From Rickettsia endosymbiont of Oxypoda opaca (GTDB taxonomy: Bacteria; Pseudomonadota; Alphaproteobacteria; Rickettsiales; Rickettsiaceae), in NCBI GenBank assembly GCA_020881235.1, contig JAJIYK010000016.1, positions 34,387 to 98,386 of the forward strand: a DNA stretch of 64,000 bases, in the 5' to 3' direction. Under the pieces are notes generated by a model that ran no database searches, was not told the origin of the DNA, and worked only from the letters and a program-made list of their open reading frames with translations. Of this stretch, positions 37,079-45,885 are shown one piece after another. How positions within the stretch are numbered: position 1 is the stretch's first letter; each line of letters opens with the position of its first letter. Both the position numbers and the translations under genes were made by a program.

Positions 37079-38484
37079 TTACTCTATCGAAAAAATTATA
37101 ATAGGTACAAAAATTACTTTCTTAAATATTGTAAGCTCCTTTTCAAGACGTGCGGCATTAGTAATATTACTGCCTAAAATCTTAGAAGATGAATATGTGG
37201 GAACAATCATCACTGCTGAATTTATGGTCTTATCAATATAAAGTTTTTGGAGTTTCATTAAATCCGCATACATTCTAGCAATATTACCGGTTTGTAGACA
37301 AAGACCGACCTTATCTTTTAGTGAAGTAATAGTAATTTCTGACTCTCTAGCAATGGTGACATTAGAAGACCAACCTTTTGTAACCAAGTATCCAAGAAGA
37401 TCATCACGTATTTTTGAAGCAGCACCCTTACTGACTTTTATAGCTACTTGATTTATTGCGTCTGCAACCTCATTCATGATATCCTTAGTCACAACTTGGT
37501 CACCTTCAAAATGGCTTATTGAGCAGTATCTCATTTTTTTTCCTCTGATTTCAAAGATTAAGTTTAAATTTTCAGGCATTAAAGATAAATTACTTTTAGT
37601 ATGGTCATATAGAGGTTTATCATGCGGTCTATATTTGGCCTGCCCTCTTAAAGTTTCTTCTAAACGGGTAATACCTATTTTTGCATACTCTTTATTTAAT
37701 TCACAACCCCAAAAACGTCTGGAATGTATAGCAGCTGCTACTCCTGCTGAAGCAACTCCGGCAAACGGGTCAAATATTAGCTCTGATTTATTGGTAAGTG
37801 CTAAGGTTAAACGCTCTATAAGCCCCACCGGAAATTGACAGGGGTGGCTTGTCTTTTCAACATGGTTACTTTTTACATTCGGAATATTCCAAACGTCATC
37901 AGGGTTTTTACCAAGAGGGTGCCCCGATAGCTGACCGGCTTTTGGACCTTTAAAATGTCTTTTCCCTGGATATTTTGAGGGTACTCGTACATCGTCAAGG
38001 TTAAATGTATATTCATTAGATTTTGTATACCATAAAACAACCTCATAACGACCGGAAAAGCGTTTTTTAGAATGCAACCCATGCCCAAAATGCCAAATAA
38101 TACGATTACGCATTTGTAATTTGTGTTCCTTAAACATAGGTGCAAATTCAATATCTAAAGGAACGATATAACCGTTATCTATAAAATTACCGACTTGCCA
38201 ACAAATACTTCCTGTAGATTTTAATCTTGGAATTAGCTGATCAATTATTCTTTTTTGCCATTCTAAATATATTTGTAAATCATTTTTTTTTCATACGGTT
38301 TCCCGATATTATAAGGGGGAGAAGTTATAATTAGGTCAAATATCGGTTCCATAGGAAGATTTGATAAAAATTTTTCTACATCACCAAGCCATACCGCATA
38401 ATCAATTTTATCTAATGATGGAGTTTGTTTATTCAAAATATTCAATAATAGAGGCTTAGAGTATTCTTGAGTAGTTGATTTCAT
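37079..38484 (-). pseudogene. DNA methyltransferase (beta-class, TSPPY) split by a frameshift in a poly-A run
   Basis: Two open frames together make one N4-cytosine/N6-adenine DNA methylase. The first (from 38484) encodes VWLGDVEKFL and the catalytic TSPPYNIGK, then stops shortly after a run of nine A on the coding strand (38283-38291). The second frame is open from exactly that run to 37079. It continues with DLQIYLEWQKRIIDQL, GRYEVVLWY, and the SAM-binding FDPFAG motif near the middle, i.e. motif IV before motif I (beta class). One extra A would restore a protein of roughly 470 residues. Decay, phase variation, transcriptional slippage and a sequencing error are all possible. The C-terminal ~180 residues after the methylase core are unrecognised. 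Confidence 0.82.
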
Positions 38485-38699
38485 TTGTAATAATTGTTTT
38501 TTAATTCACATATTATTATACGATGATTTTTCGGATCAACAATTGATATAATTGCTGATTAGAAATTAAAACAATCCATGATTTATATAAGTATATATAT
38601 TTTTTATTATTAATACAAGGAAGATTGTAGTATATGAATTGGCATTGCTAAATAAAGAAAGATACCTTGGAAAATCTATGTCATTGCGAGGAAATTACA
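38485..38699. other. gap upstream of the defence-like island
   Basis: AT-rich sequence with no gene recognised. On the minus strand it must hold the promoter of the methylase-ParB-helicase-nuclease operon. The part nearest the methylase start (38485-38580) is very AT-rich, with several TATAAT-like matches, but none is convincing enough to name. A lone half of a family-B arm (GTCATTGCGAGGA) lies near 38680. Confidence 0.5.
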
Positions 38700-38870
38700 G
38701 CGTTGTTGCGTGGATACCTCAAACGTCATTGCGAGCGACTGAAAGGAGCGTGGCAATCTAGAAAATAATAAATTTCATAGCATTTTTTGCTATTCTTTCT
38801 TTAGATTGCCACGTCGGTACTACGTACCTCCTCGCAATGACGAGATAAAATCGAGCCATGCAACAAAGCC
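38700..38870. repeat. family-B palindromic repeat at the right edge of the defence-like island
   Basis: Ends GCGTTGTTGCGTGGAT and GAGCCATGCAACAAAGCC. The arms CGTCATTGCGAGCGACTGAAAGGAGCGTGGCAATCTAG and AGATTGCCACGTCGGTACTACG...CTCGCAATGACG are present. The short centre (AAATTTCATAGCATTTTTTGCTATTC) is also seen in the copies at 10950 and 53936. This is the cleanest copy of family B in the window. Confidence 0.9.
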
Positions 38871-38899
38871 CATATACATTAGGGCAGAGCATGAGCTAG

Positions 38900-40780
38900 C
38901 TATTCCGCTATTTTGCCCTGGATATAAAAATCATAGGCTGTTTGATAAAGGCTAATGGCTTCTTCTGTTAAAATTGGGAGGTCTAATATTTCCTGTTTTT
39001 TGCCGTTCGACGATAATTTATAAGTTTTGGGTAGAGAGTTTGGGCTTAGAATTACTAAATATTCGCCTTTCATAAAGCCGAGTAATTGATAAGTACTTAT
39101 AAATGCCCTATTTGCCGGCTCGTTTAATATATCTTGCCCCCAGAATTTACTTTTATATTCAAAACCCAATAAGCCGAAAATCGTTGGTGCTATATCTATC
39201 TGGCTGGCTAAATTATCTATTTTTTGTGGGGATAATATTTTAGGTGCATAAATAATTAAAGGTATGTGATATTTATTAACCGGCAGCTCTGTTTTACCGG
39301 CACTTGCGGCACAGTGATCGGCGGTAATTACAAAAATAGTATTATCAAACCATTCTTTAGTTTTTGCCTTTTCTAGAAATTGACCGATGGCGTAATCAGT
39401 GTATTTCACTGCGGCATTACGTCCGCCGCCGGAAGGCAAATCAATTCTATTTTCAGGAAAAGTATAAGGGCGATGATTGGAAGTTGTCATAATCAAAGAA
39501 AAAAACGGTTTACCGGTTTTATAATCTTGATCAGCTGCCTCAAGTGATTTATTAAATATATCTTCGTCCGCTACTCCCCAAATATTTGCAAAACTTATTT
39601 CATTTGCCGTTAAGTTACTTCGATCAATTATATTATAACCGTTGCCGGTAAAATAATTCTGAAAATTATCAAAATAGCTATAGCCGCCGAAGATAAAATT
39701 AATTTGATAACCTTGTTGTTTAAAAATAGTGCCGATATTGAATAAATTTTGGTTATCGGGTCTTCTAATAATTGAAGAGCCGGGCGTTGGCGGTACGGAT
39801 AAAGTAATAGCCTCTAAGCCTCGCACTGTCCTTGTTCCCGTAGCATATAGATTGGTAAAAAATATTCCGTTATCAGCGAGTTTATCTAAATAGGGTGTGA
39901 TATTATCGGAATTCCCGAAGCTTTTCATAAATTTACCGCTAAGGCTTTCAACAGTAATAAGCATCACGTTATATTTACCGCCGGATAAGGTTTTTGGGGT
40001 AATAATGCGTTCTATAGAATCCGTAGATAAAAATTTTGAATTATTATTTTGAAGTAGTGTACGTACCACGCTTAAAGCACGAGCATTATCGATTATCGGG
40101 TAAAAACTATTATAATTTAGGCTATTATTAAAATAAGCCGAGAAAAATTCATATGGACCGTTTTTGCTTAACTCCGCTGCGTATCTGTTACTAGAAAAAT
40201 TAAGCTTTTCGGGAGCATAGAACTTAAAAGCCGTAAAACTACATATACTTAAAATAATTATTGCAATCAAATGAGATTTGATTTGTATGTTACTTGCGGC
40301 ATTAATCAAAATATTTCTTAGCAAATAAGTAATCACCACAGCGATTGCAATAATGCCGGTTGATATCTCGACATACGGCATAGATTCTTTTACTGTGCCG
40401 ATAATTTCATGTGTGTAAATTAAATAGTCGACGGCAATAAAATTAAATTTCGTACCGAATTCGTCCCAAAAGGTAATTTCAGAAATTGAGATAAAAATCA
40501 GAAAAGTAATAAAACAACAGTAAAATGCGTAGCAACATAATCGGTGTAAAAATTCGCACCTTGATAATATTAAATGAAATAATAGCGTTAAAATTAATAT
40601 TACCGGCAGAAAGTAACTACAGGAGATAAGATCGTTAATCTCGCCTAGAATAAATATTAACGGCAAATCGGCAAAAGAAATTTGTTTATGCCATACGGCA
40701 TAAATGCATAAGGACAGCCTAGTAATAAGCTGAAATATTAAATAAGTTTTAGCGGTGATATTAAATAACGTTTTTATCAT
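38900..40780 (-). CDS. LtaS-like sulfatase/phosphoglycerol transferase
   Basis: A 626-residue inner-membrane enzyme of the alkaline-phosphatase superfamily. Five hydrophobic segments lie in residues 1-190, followed by an extracytoplasmic domain with MLITVESLSGKFM (metal-binding Glu), GTRTVRGLEA (catalytic Thr), FSLIMTTSNHRPYTFP and VITADHCAASAG (metal ligands). LtaS makes lipoteichoic acid in Gram-positives; Gram-negative relatives add phosphoglycerol or phosphoethanolamine to surface glycans or lipids. The substrate here is unknown. It is monocistronic between repeat blocks. Confidence 0.85.
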   Translation of the reverse strand: MIKTLFNITAKTYLIFQLITRLSLCIYAVWHKQISFADLPLIFILGEINDLISCSYFLPVILILTLLFHLILSRCEFLHRLCCYAFYCCFITFLIFISISEITFWDEFGTKFNFIAVDYLIYTHEIIGTVKESMPYVEISTGIIAIAVVITYLLRNILINAASNIQIKSHLIAIIILSICSFTAFKFYAPEKLNFSSNRYAAELSKNGPYEFFSAYFNNSLNYNSFYPIIDNARALSVVRTLLQNNNSKFLSTDSIERIITPKTLSGGKYNVMLITVESLSGKFMKSFGNSDNITPYLDKLADNGIFFTNLYATGTRTVRGLEAITLSVPPTPGSSIIRRPDNQNLFNIGTIFKQQGYQINFIFGGYSYFDNFQNYFTGNGYNIIDRSNLTANEISFANIWGVADEDIFNKSLEAADQDYKTGKPFFSLIMTTSNHRPYTFPENRIDLPSGGGRNAAVKYTDYAIGQFLEKAKTKEWFDNTIFVITADHCAASAGKTELPVNKYHIPLIIYAPKILSPQKIDNLASQIDIAPTIFGLLGFEYKSKFWGQDILNEPANRAFISTYQLLGFMKGEYLVILSPNSLPKTYKLSSNGKKQEILDLPILTEEAISLYQTAYDFYIQGKIAE

Positions 40781-40812
40781 GTTGTATGCTGTTTTATATC
40801 ATTCCTGTGAAA

Positions 40813-41088
40813 AGGCGTTATTGCGGTGGCTCATAATTATCGTATTATGGTTATTACAAGTATGGTGTCATACCGTGGTCAAGCCCACTACTGTACGAAC
40901 GTTTAAATAAAGAGGTAAAAACTCTGTCATTCCGTGGCTACGACCACGGAATCCAGCTTATAATATCATAAAAAGATTCTAAAATAAGTCTAATATGGCT
41001 TTATTTTCCTGGATGCCGTGATCAAGGAACTAGAATGACACCGTACGCTTTGCAAAAATTCGAGTCATGCAACAACGCTCAATCCACG
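40813..41088. repeat. family-A repeat with an inserted family-F element
   Basis: The family-A ends GGCGTTATTGCGGTGGCTC and GAGTCATGCAACAACGC are present. The core is interrupted after CATACCGTGG by a block starting CGTACGAACGTTTAAATAAAGAGG, with its own arms CATTCCGTGGCTACGACCACGGAATCCAG, and a CATAAAAAGATTCTAAAATAAG centre. The right core arm is the variant CCGTGATCAAGGAACTAGAATGAC. A near-identical block is at 63806-64000. This fills the gap before the M16 peptidase. Confidence 0.85.
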
Positions 41089-41146
41089 CAACAATGACGA
41101 TTTTTATGCTAATTTTATTAATTGATTGGATTCTATAAACAAATTT

Positions 41147-42424
41147 ATGAAAGAAACTTTTAACGTTAGTAAGCTTAATAACGGCTTAACTATCCTTACT
41201 TATAATATGCCTTATGTAAATTCGGTAGCGATAAATTTAATTGCCAAAGTTGGTAGTCGCTTTGAAACTTCTGAGGAAGAAGGTATGTCTCATTTTCTTG
41301 AACATATGGCGTTTAAAGGTACAAAAACGAGAAACGCTAAACAAATTGCCGAAGAATTTGACGAGATAGGAGGGCATTTCAACGCCTATACCGGTCATGA
41401 GCAAACAATATATTACTCAAAAATACTACCGGAAAACTGCCGTAAAGCTCTAGAGATATTGGCGGATATAATCCAAAATTCTACTTTTGCCGAAGAAGAA
41501 ATCGCTAAAGAATATCAAGTAATTTTACAAGAAATTGCCCATAGCCAAGATAATCCCGATGACCTAATATATGAGAAATTTTATAATAGCGTTTATAAGG
41601 GGCAGCCTCTAGGCAAACCCATTTTAGGAACGAGTAAAACCCTTGCTACTTTTAATAAAAAACATTTTTCTAACTTTATCGATAAACATTATACCGCACA
41701 AAATCTTTACTTATCGGTAGCAGGTAATATTACCCATGATGAAATAATAAAGATAGTGGAGCAATTATTTCCTTCTTTAAAACAAGGAACGAGTAATAAT
41801 TTCGAACCGGCAAGATATGTCGGCGGTTACTGTCCCGTTATCAAAGATTTAGAACAGACTACTTTAATATTAGGCTTTGAAGGGGTAGGATATCTTAATA
41901 TGCAACAACTTTATCAAGCCCAGCTACTTGCTTTAATATTTGGCGGCGGTATGTCGTCAAGATTATTTCAGCAAATTAGGGAAAAATTAGGTTTAGCCTA
42001 TGGAGTAGGCAGTTATAATAGTTCTTATTGCGATAGCGGTGTATTTACTATTTATGCTTCCACTGCTCATGATAAATTAGAATTATTAAGTACGGAATTG
42101 ATAAATGAAGTAAAGAAAATTATGGAATCGGTACAGGAATCTGAAATTATTAGGGCTAAAACGCAATTAAGAAGTAATATTTACATGGCTCAAGAAAAGC
42201 CTGCTTACAAATCTGAGGAAATCGGTAAAAATTATGCTATTTTTAATAAATATATATCTATAGATGAAATTATGGAGCTTATTATGAATATAACAGCTGC
42301 AGATATTCTAAAAATAGCCGGCAAAATATTCTCGACGGTCCCGACGCTTGGAATCATCGGACCGGAAGTTAAAAACGTTGATTATTACATAAACATCTCC
42401 GATGTCATTCCTGCGAAGGCGTAG
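41147..42424 (+). CDS. M16-family zinc peptidase (mitochondrial-processing-peptidase-like)
   Basis: A 425-residue pitrilysin-family peptidase related to the beta subunit of mitochondrial processing peptidase. The inverted zinc motif HFLEH with a downstream glutamate ([19 protein letters not shown] ... EEEIAKE) is intact, and the C-terminal half has the R/Y substrate-binding region ([25 protein letters not shown]). The frame extends upstream through a TTG to 41126, but ATG 41147 matches the usual MKE start of Rickettsia homologues. The last residues (about DVIPAKA) are encoded by the start of a palindromic repeat. Confidence 0.92.
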   Translation: MKETFNVSKLNNGLTILTYNMPYVNSVAINLIAKVGSRFETSEEEGMSHFLEHMAFKGTKTRNAKQIAEEFDEIGGHFNAYTGHEQTIYYSKILPENCRKALEILADIIQNSTFAEEEIAKEYQVILQEIAHSQDNPDDLIYEKFYNSVYKGQPLGKPILGTSKTLATFNKKHFSNFIDKHYTAQNLYLSVAGNITHDEIIKIVEQLFPSLKQGTSNNFEPARYVGGYCPVIKDLEQTTLILGFEGVGYLNMQQLYQAQLLALIFGGGMSSRLFQQIREKLGLAYGVGSYNSSYCDSGVFTIYASTAHDKLELLSTELINEVKKIMESVQESEIIRAKTQLRSNIYMAQEKPAYKSEEIGKNYAIFNKYISIDEIMELIMNITAADILKIAGKIFSTVPTLGIIGPEVKNVDYYINISDVIPAKA

Positions 42425-42553
42425 CGTTGTTGCGGGGTTCGAAAAATGGCTTCAATGTCATACCGTGGCTTGACCACGGTATCCAGAAAAAACCTTAATA
42501 AAAAGACTGGATACCGTGGTCAAGCCACGGTATGACACCATACTTGTAATAAC
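42403..42553. repeat. family-A palindromic repeat overlapping the 3' end of the M16 peptidase gene
   Basis: It opens with a family-D half (TGTCATTCCTGCGAAGGCG), then GCGTTGTTGCGGGGTTCG and a complete family-A core (about 42459-42537). It ends with the TACTTGTAATAAC spacer; the right end is missing. The peptidase stop codon lies in its first 25 bases. Confidence 0.88.
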
Positions 42554-42592
42554 ATCGATCTCAACTTTTTAGATTATACTTGAGTATAATAT

Positions 42593-43192
42593 ATGAACGA
42601 TACCAACGAAATAGAGCAATTAATCTATCTTTTTTCTAAGCTGCCCGGTCTTGGCGGGCGTTCTGCTCGGCGCATTGTTTTATATCTGTTACAAGATAAA
42701 GACGTAAGATTAAAAGGACTAATTACTAATTTAATAAATGTTGAAAATAAAATAGTAAAATGTGAGATTTGCGGCAATATGGATACGGCAAGTATTTGCC
42801 ATATTTGTTCATCGCCGGTGCGAGATAAAGCCGTTATTGCTATCGTGGAAACGGTAGCGGAATTATGGGCTATGGAACGTAGCGGTATTTTTAAAGGCGG
42901 GTATCATGTGCTGGGTCATAATTTGTCTGCCGCAGCTAGGCAAAACCCTTCGATATTAAGGTTGCCGGAATTACTTACTAGATGCCGAGAAGAAAATATT
43001 GAGGAAGTTATTATTGCGACCAACTCTACTCTAGAGGGTCAAACTACCGCTTATTTTATCACCGAATATTTAAAATCTCATCCCGCTAAGATTTCACGCC
43101 TAGCCAGCGGTATTCCTATCGGCGGGGAATTAGACTATTTAGATGAAGGGACTTTGTCAGCTGCTATTACCCTTCGCCAACCGTTTGAGTGA
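42593..43192 (+). CDS. recR: recombination mediator RecR
   Basis: A 199-residue RecR, part of the RecFOR pathway loading RecA at gaps. It has the N-terminal helix-hairpin-helix [12 protein letters not shown], the C4 zinc finger [16 protein letters not shown], and the Toprim domain beginning [16 protein letters not shown]. hemD starts two bases after its stop. Confidence 0.95.
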   Translation: MNDTNEIEQLIYLFSKLPGLGGRSARRIVLYLLQDKDVRLKGLITNLINVENKIVKCEICGNMDTASICHICSSPVRDKAVIAIVETVAELWAMERSGIFKGGYHVLGHNLSAAARQNPSILRLPELLTRCREENIEEVIIATNSTLEGQTTAYFITEYLKSHPAKISRLASGIPIGGELDYLDEGTLSAAITLRQPFE

Positions 43193-43193
43193 T

Positions 43194-43898
43194 ATGAATA
43201 TTTTACTTACTAGAAGTACTGAAGGAAATAAGGAAATTATCGAAGAAATAGCAAAATGTAATACCGATAATTTAAGCTTTCATTATATTCACTGTCCTTT
43301 AATTGAATATAAAAATTTAAACCTTACTCCGGAAATGTTAGGTAACTACCGCAATATAATTATAACTAGCAAATACGCTGCGACAATTCTTGCTAAGTGG
43401 CAGAAAGATTATACTATTAATAGAAAACATAGTATTTGGGTAGTAGGGGAAGCTTCCAAGACAATTTTGGAGCGTAACGGCTTTATAGTAAAATATGTCG
43501 CAAAAAACGTCGATGATTTGATTAAGCATTTTCCAAGCCGATTATATAATCAAGCGATATATTTATCTTCCAACGAAATCACTTGCGATTTACCGCCCCC
43601 AATAAAGAGGCAAATTATCTATAACGTCAAATATTTAGAGCAACTACCGCTAATAGAATTATTTAATGATAATATAGATTATATTTTGCTTTACTCACAA
43701 AACAGTGCCAAAATATTCAAAAAATTATTACTGCAAAATCATTTATCGGAAGTGTTGCAAAATTCATTAGTCATAGCTATTAGCTTGAAAGTAGCAAATA
43801 TAATTAGACCTTTTTTTAAAAATGTGGTTTATTGTAATAATGAAAATTCACATACGATAATAAACTTATTAATGCATGATGCAAAAACCCGAAATTAA
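43194..43898 (+). CDS. hemD: uroporphyrinogen-III synthase
   Basis: A 234-residue HemD, closing hydroxymethylbilane to uroporphyrinogen III. Sequence conservation in this family is poor; recognition rests on the LLTRSTEGNKEI start, INVVGEA-like WVVGEASKTIL, YLSSNEIT and VKYLEQLPLIE. The ATG at 43194 follows the recR stop. An upstream in-frame ATG lies inside recR and is not used. The gene order hemD - small membrane protein - TPR protein supports the call. Confidence 0.82.
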   Translation: MNILLTRSTEGNKEIIEEIAKCNTDNLSFHYIHCPLIEYKNLNLTPEMLGNYRNIIITSKYAATILAKWQKDYTINRKHSIWVVGEASKTILERNGFIVKYVAKNVDDLIKHFPSRLYNQAIYLSSNEITCDLPPPIKRQIIYNVKYLEQLPLIELFNDNIDYILLYSQNSAKIFKKLLLQNHLSEVLQNSLVIAISLKVANIIRPFFKNVVYCNNENSHTIINLLMHDAKTRN

Positions 43899-44544
43899 GC
43901 TTAAAAATAAAAATATTTTTTCTATAGCGGTAATATTAATATTTATGCTACTTGCTTTTATGCTTTATTATGATAGAGCTGAAATTTTTAAGTTATTTAG
44001 CAGTGAAGTTACTTCTTATAAAGATGATGCTCCACCTATAAACGATACTGACAACGTGGCTACTGGCAATAATGAGCAACCGAACGAATTTTCCTCGGCT
44101 AAGTCTTTAATAAATTATGTAAATTCATTTATTCCCCCTATCCCTGCTCCTATTCCTGCAGTTCCTACCGCTAGTATTAATTTTGCTATAGATGATTATC
44201 GTCATTACTTATTAAACGTGAATCTATTAATATTTAATTTTTTACAAGATCAAAATTATACTAAACAATTGCAAGCAATAGAAATAATCTCGTTACCACC
44301 GGAAATAAAAAATATTTTAGCCGATTTAAATAGCTATAATAACAATTATTTGCTCAATAAAATTGCAAACAGTGAAAAAATTTTTCCAACTAATTATCTA
44401 TGGTTAGAAAAATTTATAAAAATAGAAAAAAAATCTTCCGCTGAAAAAGAGAAAGAGCAATTACATGTTGCTATTTTGGCAAAGTTAGAATTTTTTATTA
44501 ACTTTTTTTATTCGGATAATTTTAAGGAAAAATTCATAAAATAA
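43876..44544 (+). CDS. single-span membrane protein in the Mic60 position after hemD
   Basis: A 222-residue protein: an N-terminal membrane segment (about residues 15-33, IFSIAVILIFMLLAFMLYY), an acidic and proline-rich linker (to about residue 100, with IPPIPAPIPAVP), then a helical C-terminal domain. In other alphaproteobacteria the gene between hemD and the hemY-like TPR gene encodes Mic60/mitofilin with the same plan (anchor, linker, helices) but longer. This may be a reduced Mic60; I see no conserved motif that proves it. It overlaps hemD by 23 bases. Confidence 0.55.
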   Translation: MMQKPEIKLKNKNIFSIAVILIFMLLAFMLYYDRAEIFKLFSSEVTSYKDDAPPINDTDNVATGNNEQPNEFSSAKSLINYVNSFIPPIPAPIPAVPTASINFAIDDYRHYLLNVNLLIFNFLQDQNYTKQLQAIEIISLPPEIKNILADLNSYNNNYLLNKIANSEKIFPTNYLWLEKFIKIEKKSSAEKEKEQLHVAILAKLEFFINFFYSDNFKEKFIK

Positions 44545-44578
44545 TTATCCGAAATCGCCATTGCGAGCGGGCATAGAT

Positions 44579-44770
44579 ATTGTTGTGTGGCTCATAATTT
44601 ACCGTATTATGGTTAATTACAAGTATGGTGTCATGTCGTGAAGTATAGTGTCATACCGTGGCTTGACCACGGTATCCAGAAAAAGCCTTAATAAAAAGAC
44701 TGGATGCCGTGATCAAGTCACGGCATGACACCGTATGCTTTGCAAAAATTTCGAGCCATACAACAACGCC
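44579..44770. repeat. full-length family-A palindromic repeat
   Basis: It begins TTGTTGTGTGGCTCATAATTTACCG and has a partial duplication (AGTATGGTGTCATGTCGTGAAGTATAGTGTCAT) just before the core. The normal double palindrome follows, and it ends GAGCCATACAACAACGCC. A family-C half (GTGCTGAAACAAATTCAGCATGAC) follows at once and runs toward the next gene. Confidence 0.88.
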
Positions 44771-44817
44771 TTTAATAGGTGCTGAAACAAATTCAGCATG
44801 ACTTTTTGAGTATTTAT

Positions 44818-45885
44818 ATGTTCAGACTCCTTATAATATGTATTGTATTTCTACTGCTTTATCTTGGATTTTCCATTATTGAAACGCTTGACTCGCAAGT
44901 TGTTTTGACCTTATACGATTATCATATAGAAACTACGTTTTTTTCACTTCTGACTTTCGGGGTTTTGTCATTACTCATAAGTTTTATTGTTATTAAAATT
45001 TTAATATTAATTATCGATTTACCGTCAAAAATACAAGATATTTTTACTACACGAAAAATTAATAATAATCAATATTCTCTTGTTAGATCGATATCGGAAT
45101 ATATTATCGACAATAAAAGTAAAGCCGGTTCTATCGCAAGAAAAATTTCTTTACCTATAAAAAAAGAAAATAAAGAGCTTTATACTTTAATCTTAGCTAA
45201 AACTGAGGAAGAAATAAGTAAAAAAATTGCATATTTTGAAGAATTAGAAACATCTAAACAATTTACGTTTTTTGCCGCTAAAAATCTTGCTATATTATTT
45301 TATCGTAAAAGTTTTTACCAAGAAGCAGAAGGCTACGCTAGTAAAGCTTATAATTTAAATGAATTTGATAGCGATGTCATAGCAATCCTTATTAATTGCT
45401 ATGGAAAACTTGCATTATGGGAGAAATTTACTTTTGTAGTAGCTAAGCTTGCAAAGCTTAATAAATCCAAATTTGCGATGATGAATTCGGAAATCGCCGA
45501 ATATTATTTATCGGCAGCAAAAATGACGGTAGAGAATAATAATACTGAAATCGCAATTGATTATTTAGAGTTAGCCTTAAGCTTGAATTGCGTAACCCCG
45601 GCAATATTAGAGCTTTATTTAACTTTAAATTCTAATATCAATAACAATAAAAAAATCAAAATACTAAAAAATGCTTTTAACGCCCATCCTTCTTTAGAAA
45701 TAGTCAAGATATTTAAGAAATTTACAGAATTGCTTAATTATCAAATCTATGAGGAACTAACTTCAGAGCTAAATATTAAAGATCATTTAGTATTATTTTT
45801 AGCTATAGCCGCTTATTTAGATTTACCGGATAAAATAGCCTCTTTAAAAGCCGCTCCAAAGCTTTTATCTTTTTCTGAAGCGTAA
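44818..45885 (+). CDS. HemY-like TPR membrane protein
   Basis: A 355-residue protein with two N-terminal membrane segments (about residues 1-22 and 40-65) and a cytosolic helical repeat region of TPR type, for example AEGYASKAYNLNEFDSDVIAILINCYGKL and AIDYLELALSLNCVTPAILELYL. This is the plan of the HemY N-terminal family encoded next to hemD in proteobacteria; its biochemical role is unknown. The frame is open from 44779, but that start lies in repeat sequence, so ATG 44818 is preferred. It ends one base before the convergent purC. Confidence 0.72.
   Translation: MFRLLIICIVFLLLYLGFSIIETLDSQVVLTLYDYHIETTFFSLLTFGVLSLLISFIVIKILILIIDLPSKIQDIFTTRKINNNQYSLVRSISEYIIDNKSKAGSIARKISLPIKKENKELYTLILAKTEEEISKKIAYFEELETSKQFTFFAAKNLAILFYRKSFYQEAEGYASKAYNLNEFDSDVIAILINCYGKLALWEKFTFVVAKLAKLNKSKFAMMNSEIAEYYLSAAKMTVENNNTEIAIDYLELALSLNCVTPAILELYLTLNSNINNNKKIKILKNAFNAHPSLEIVKIFKKFTELLNYQIYEELTSELNIKDHLVLFLAIAAYLDLPDKIASLKAAPKLLSFSEA

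Noticed and set aside
33087-38484. Naming the island as DISARM, BREX or Druantia
   Set aside because: It lacks the hallmark genes I know for those systems (DUF1998 proteins, PLD nuclease, PglZ, BrxL), so no established name is supported.
33037-38870. Insertion sequence or integrated phage carrying the defence-like genes
   Set aside because: No transposase, integrase, terminal inverted repeats or tRNA att duplication was found at the borders; only palindromic repeats like those elsewhere.
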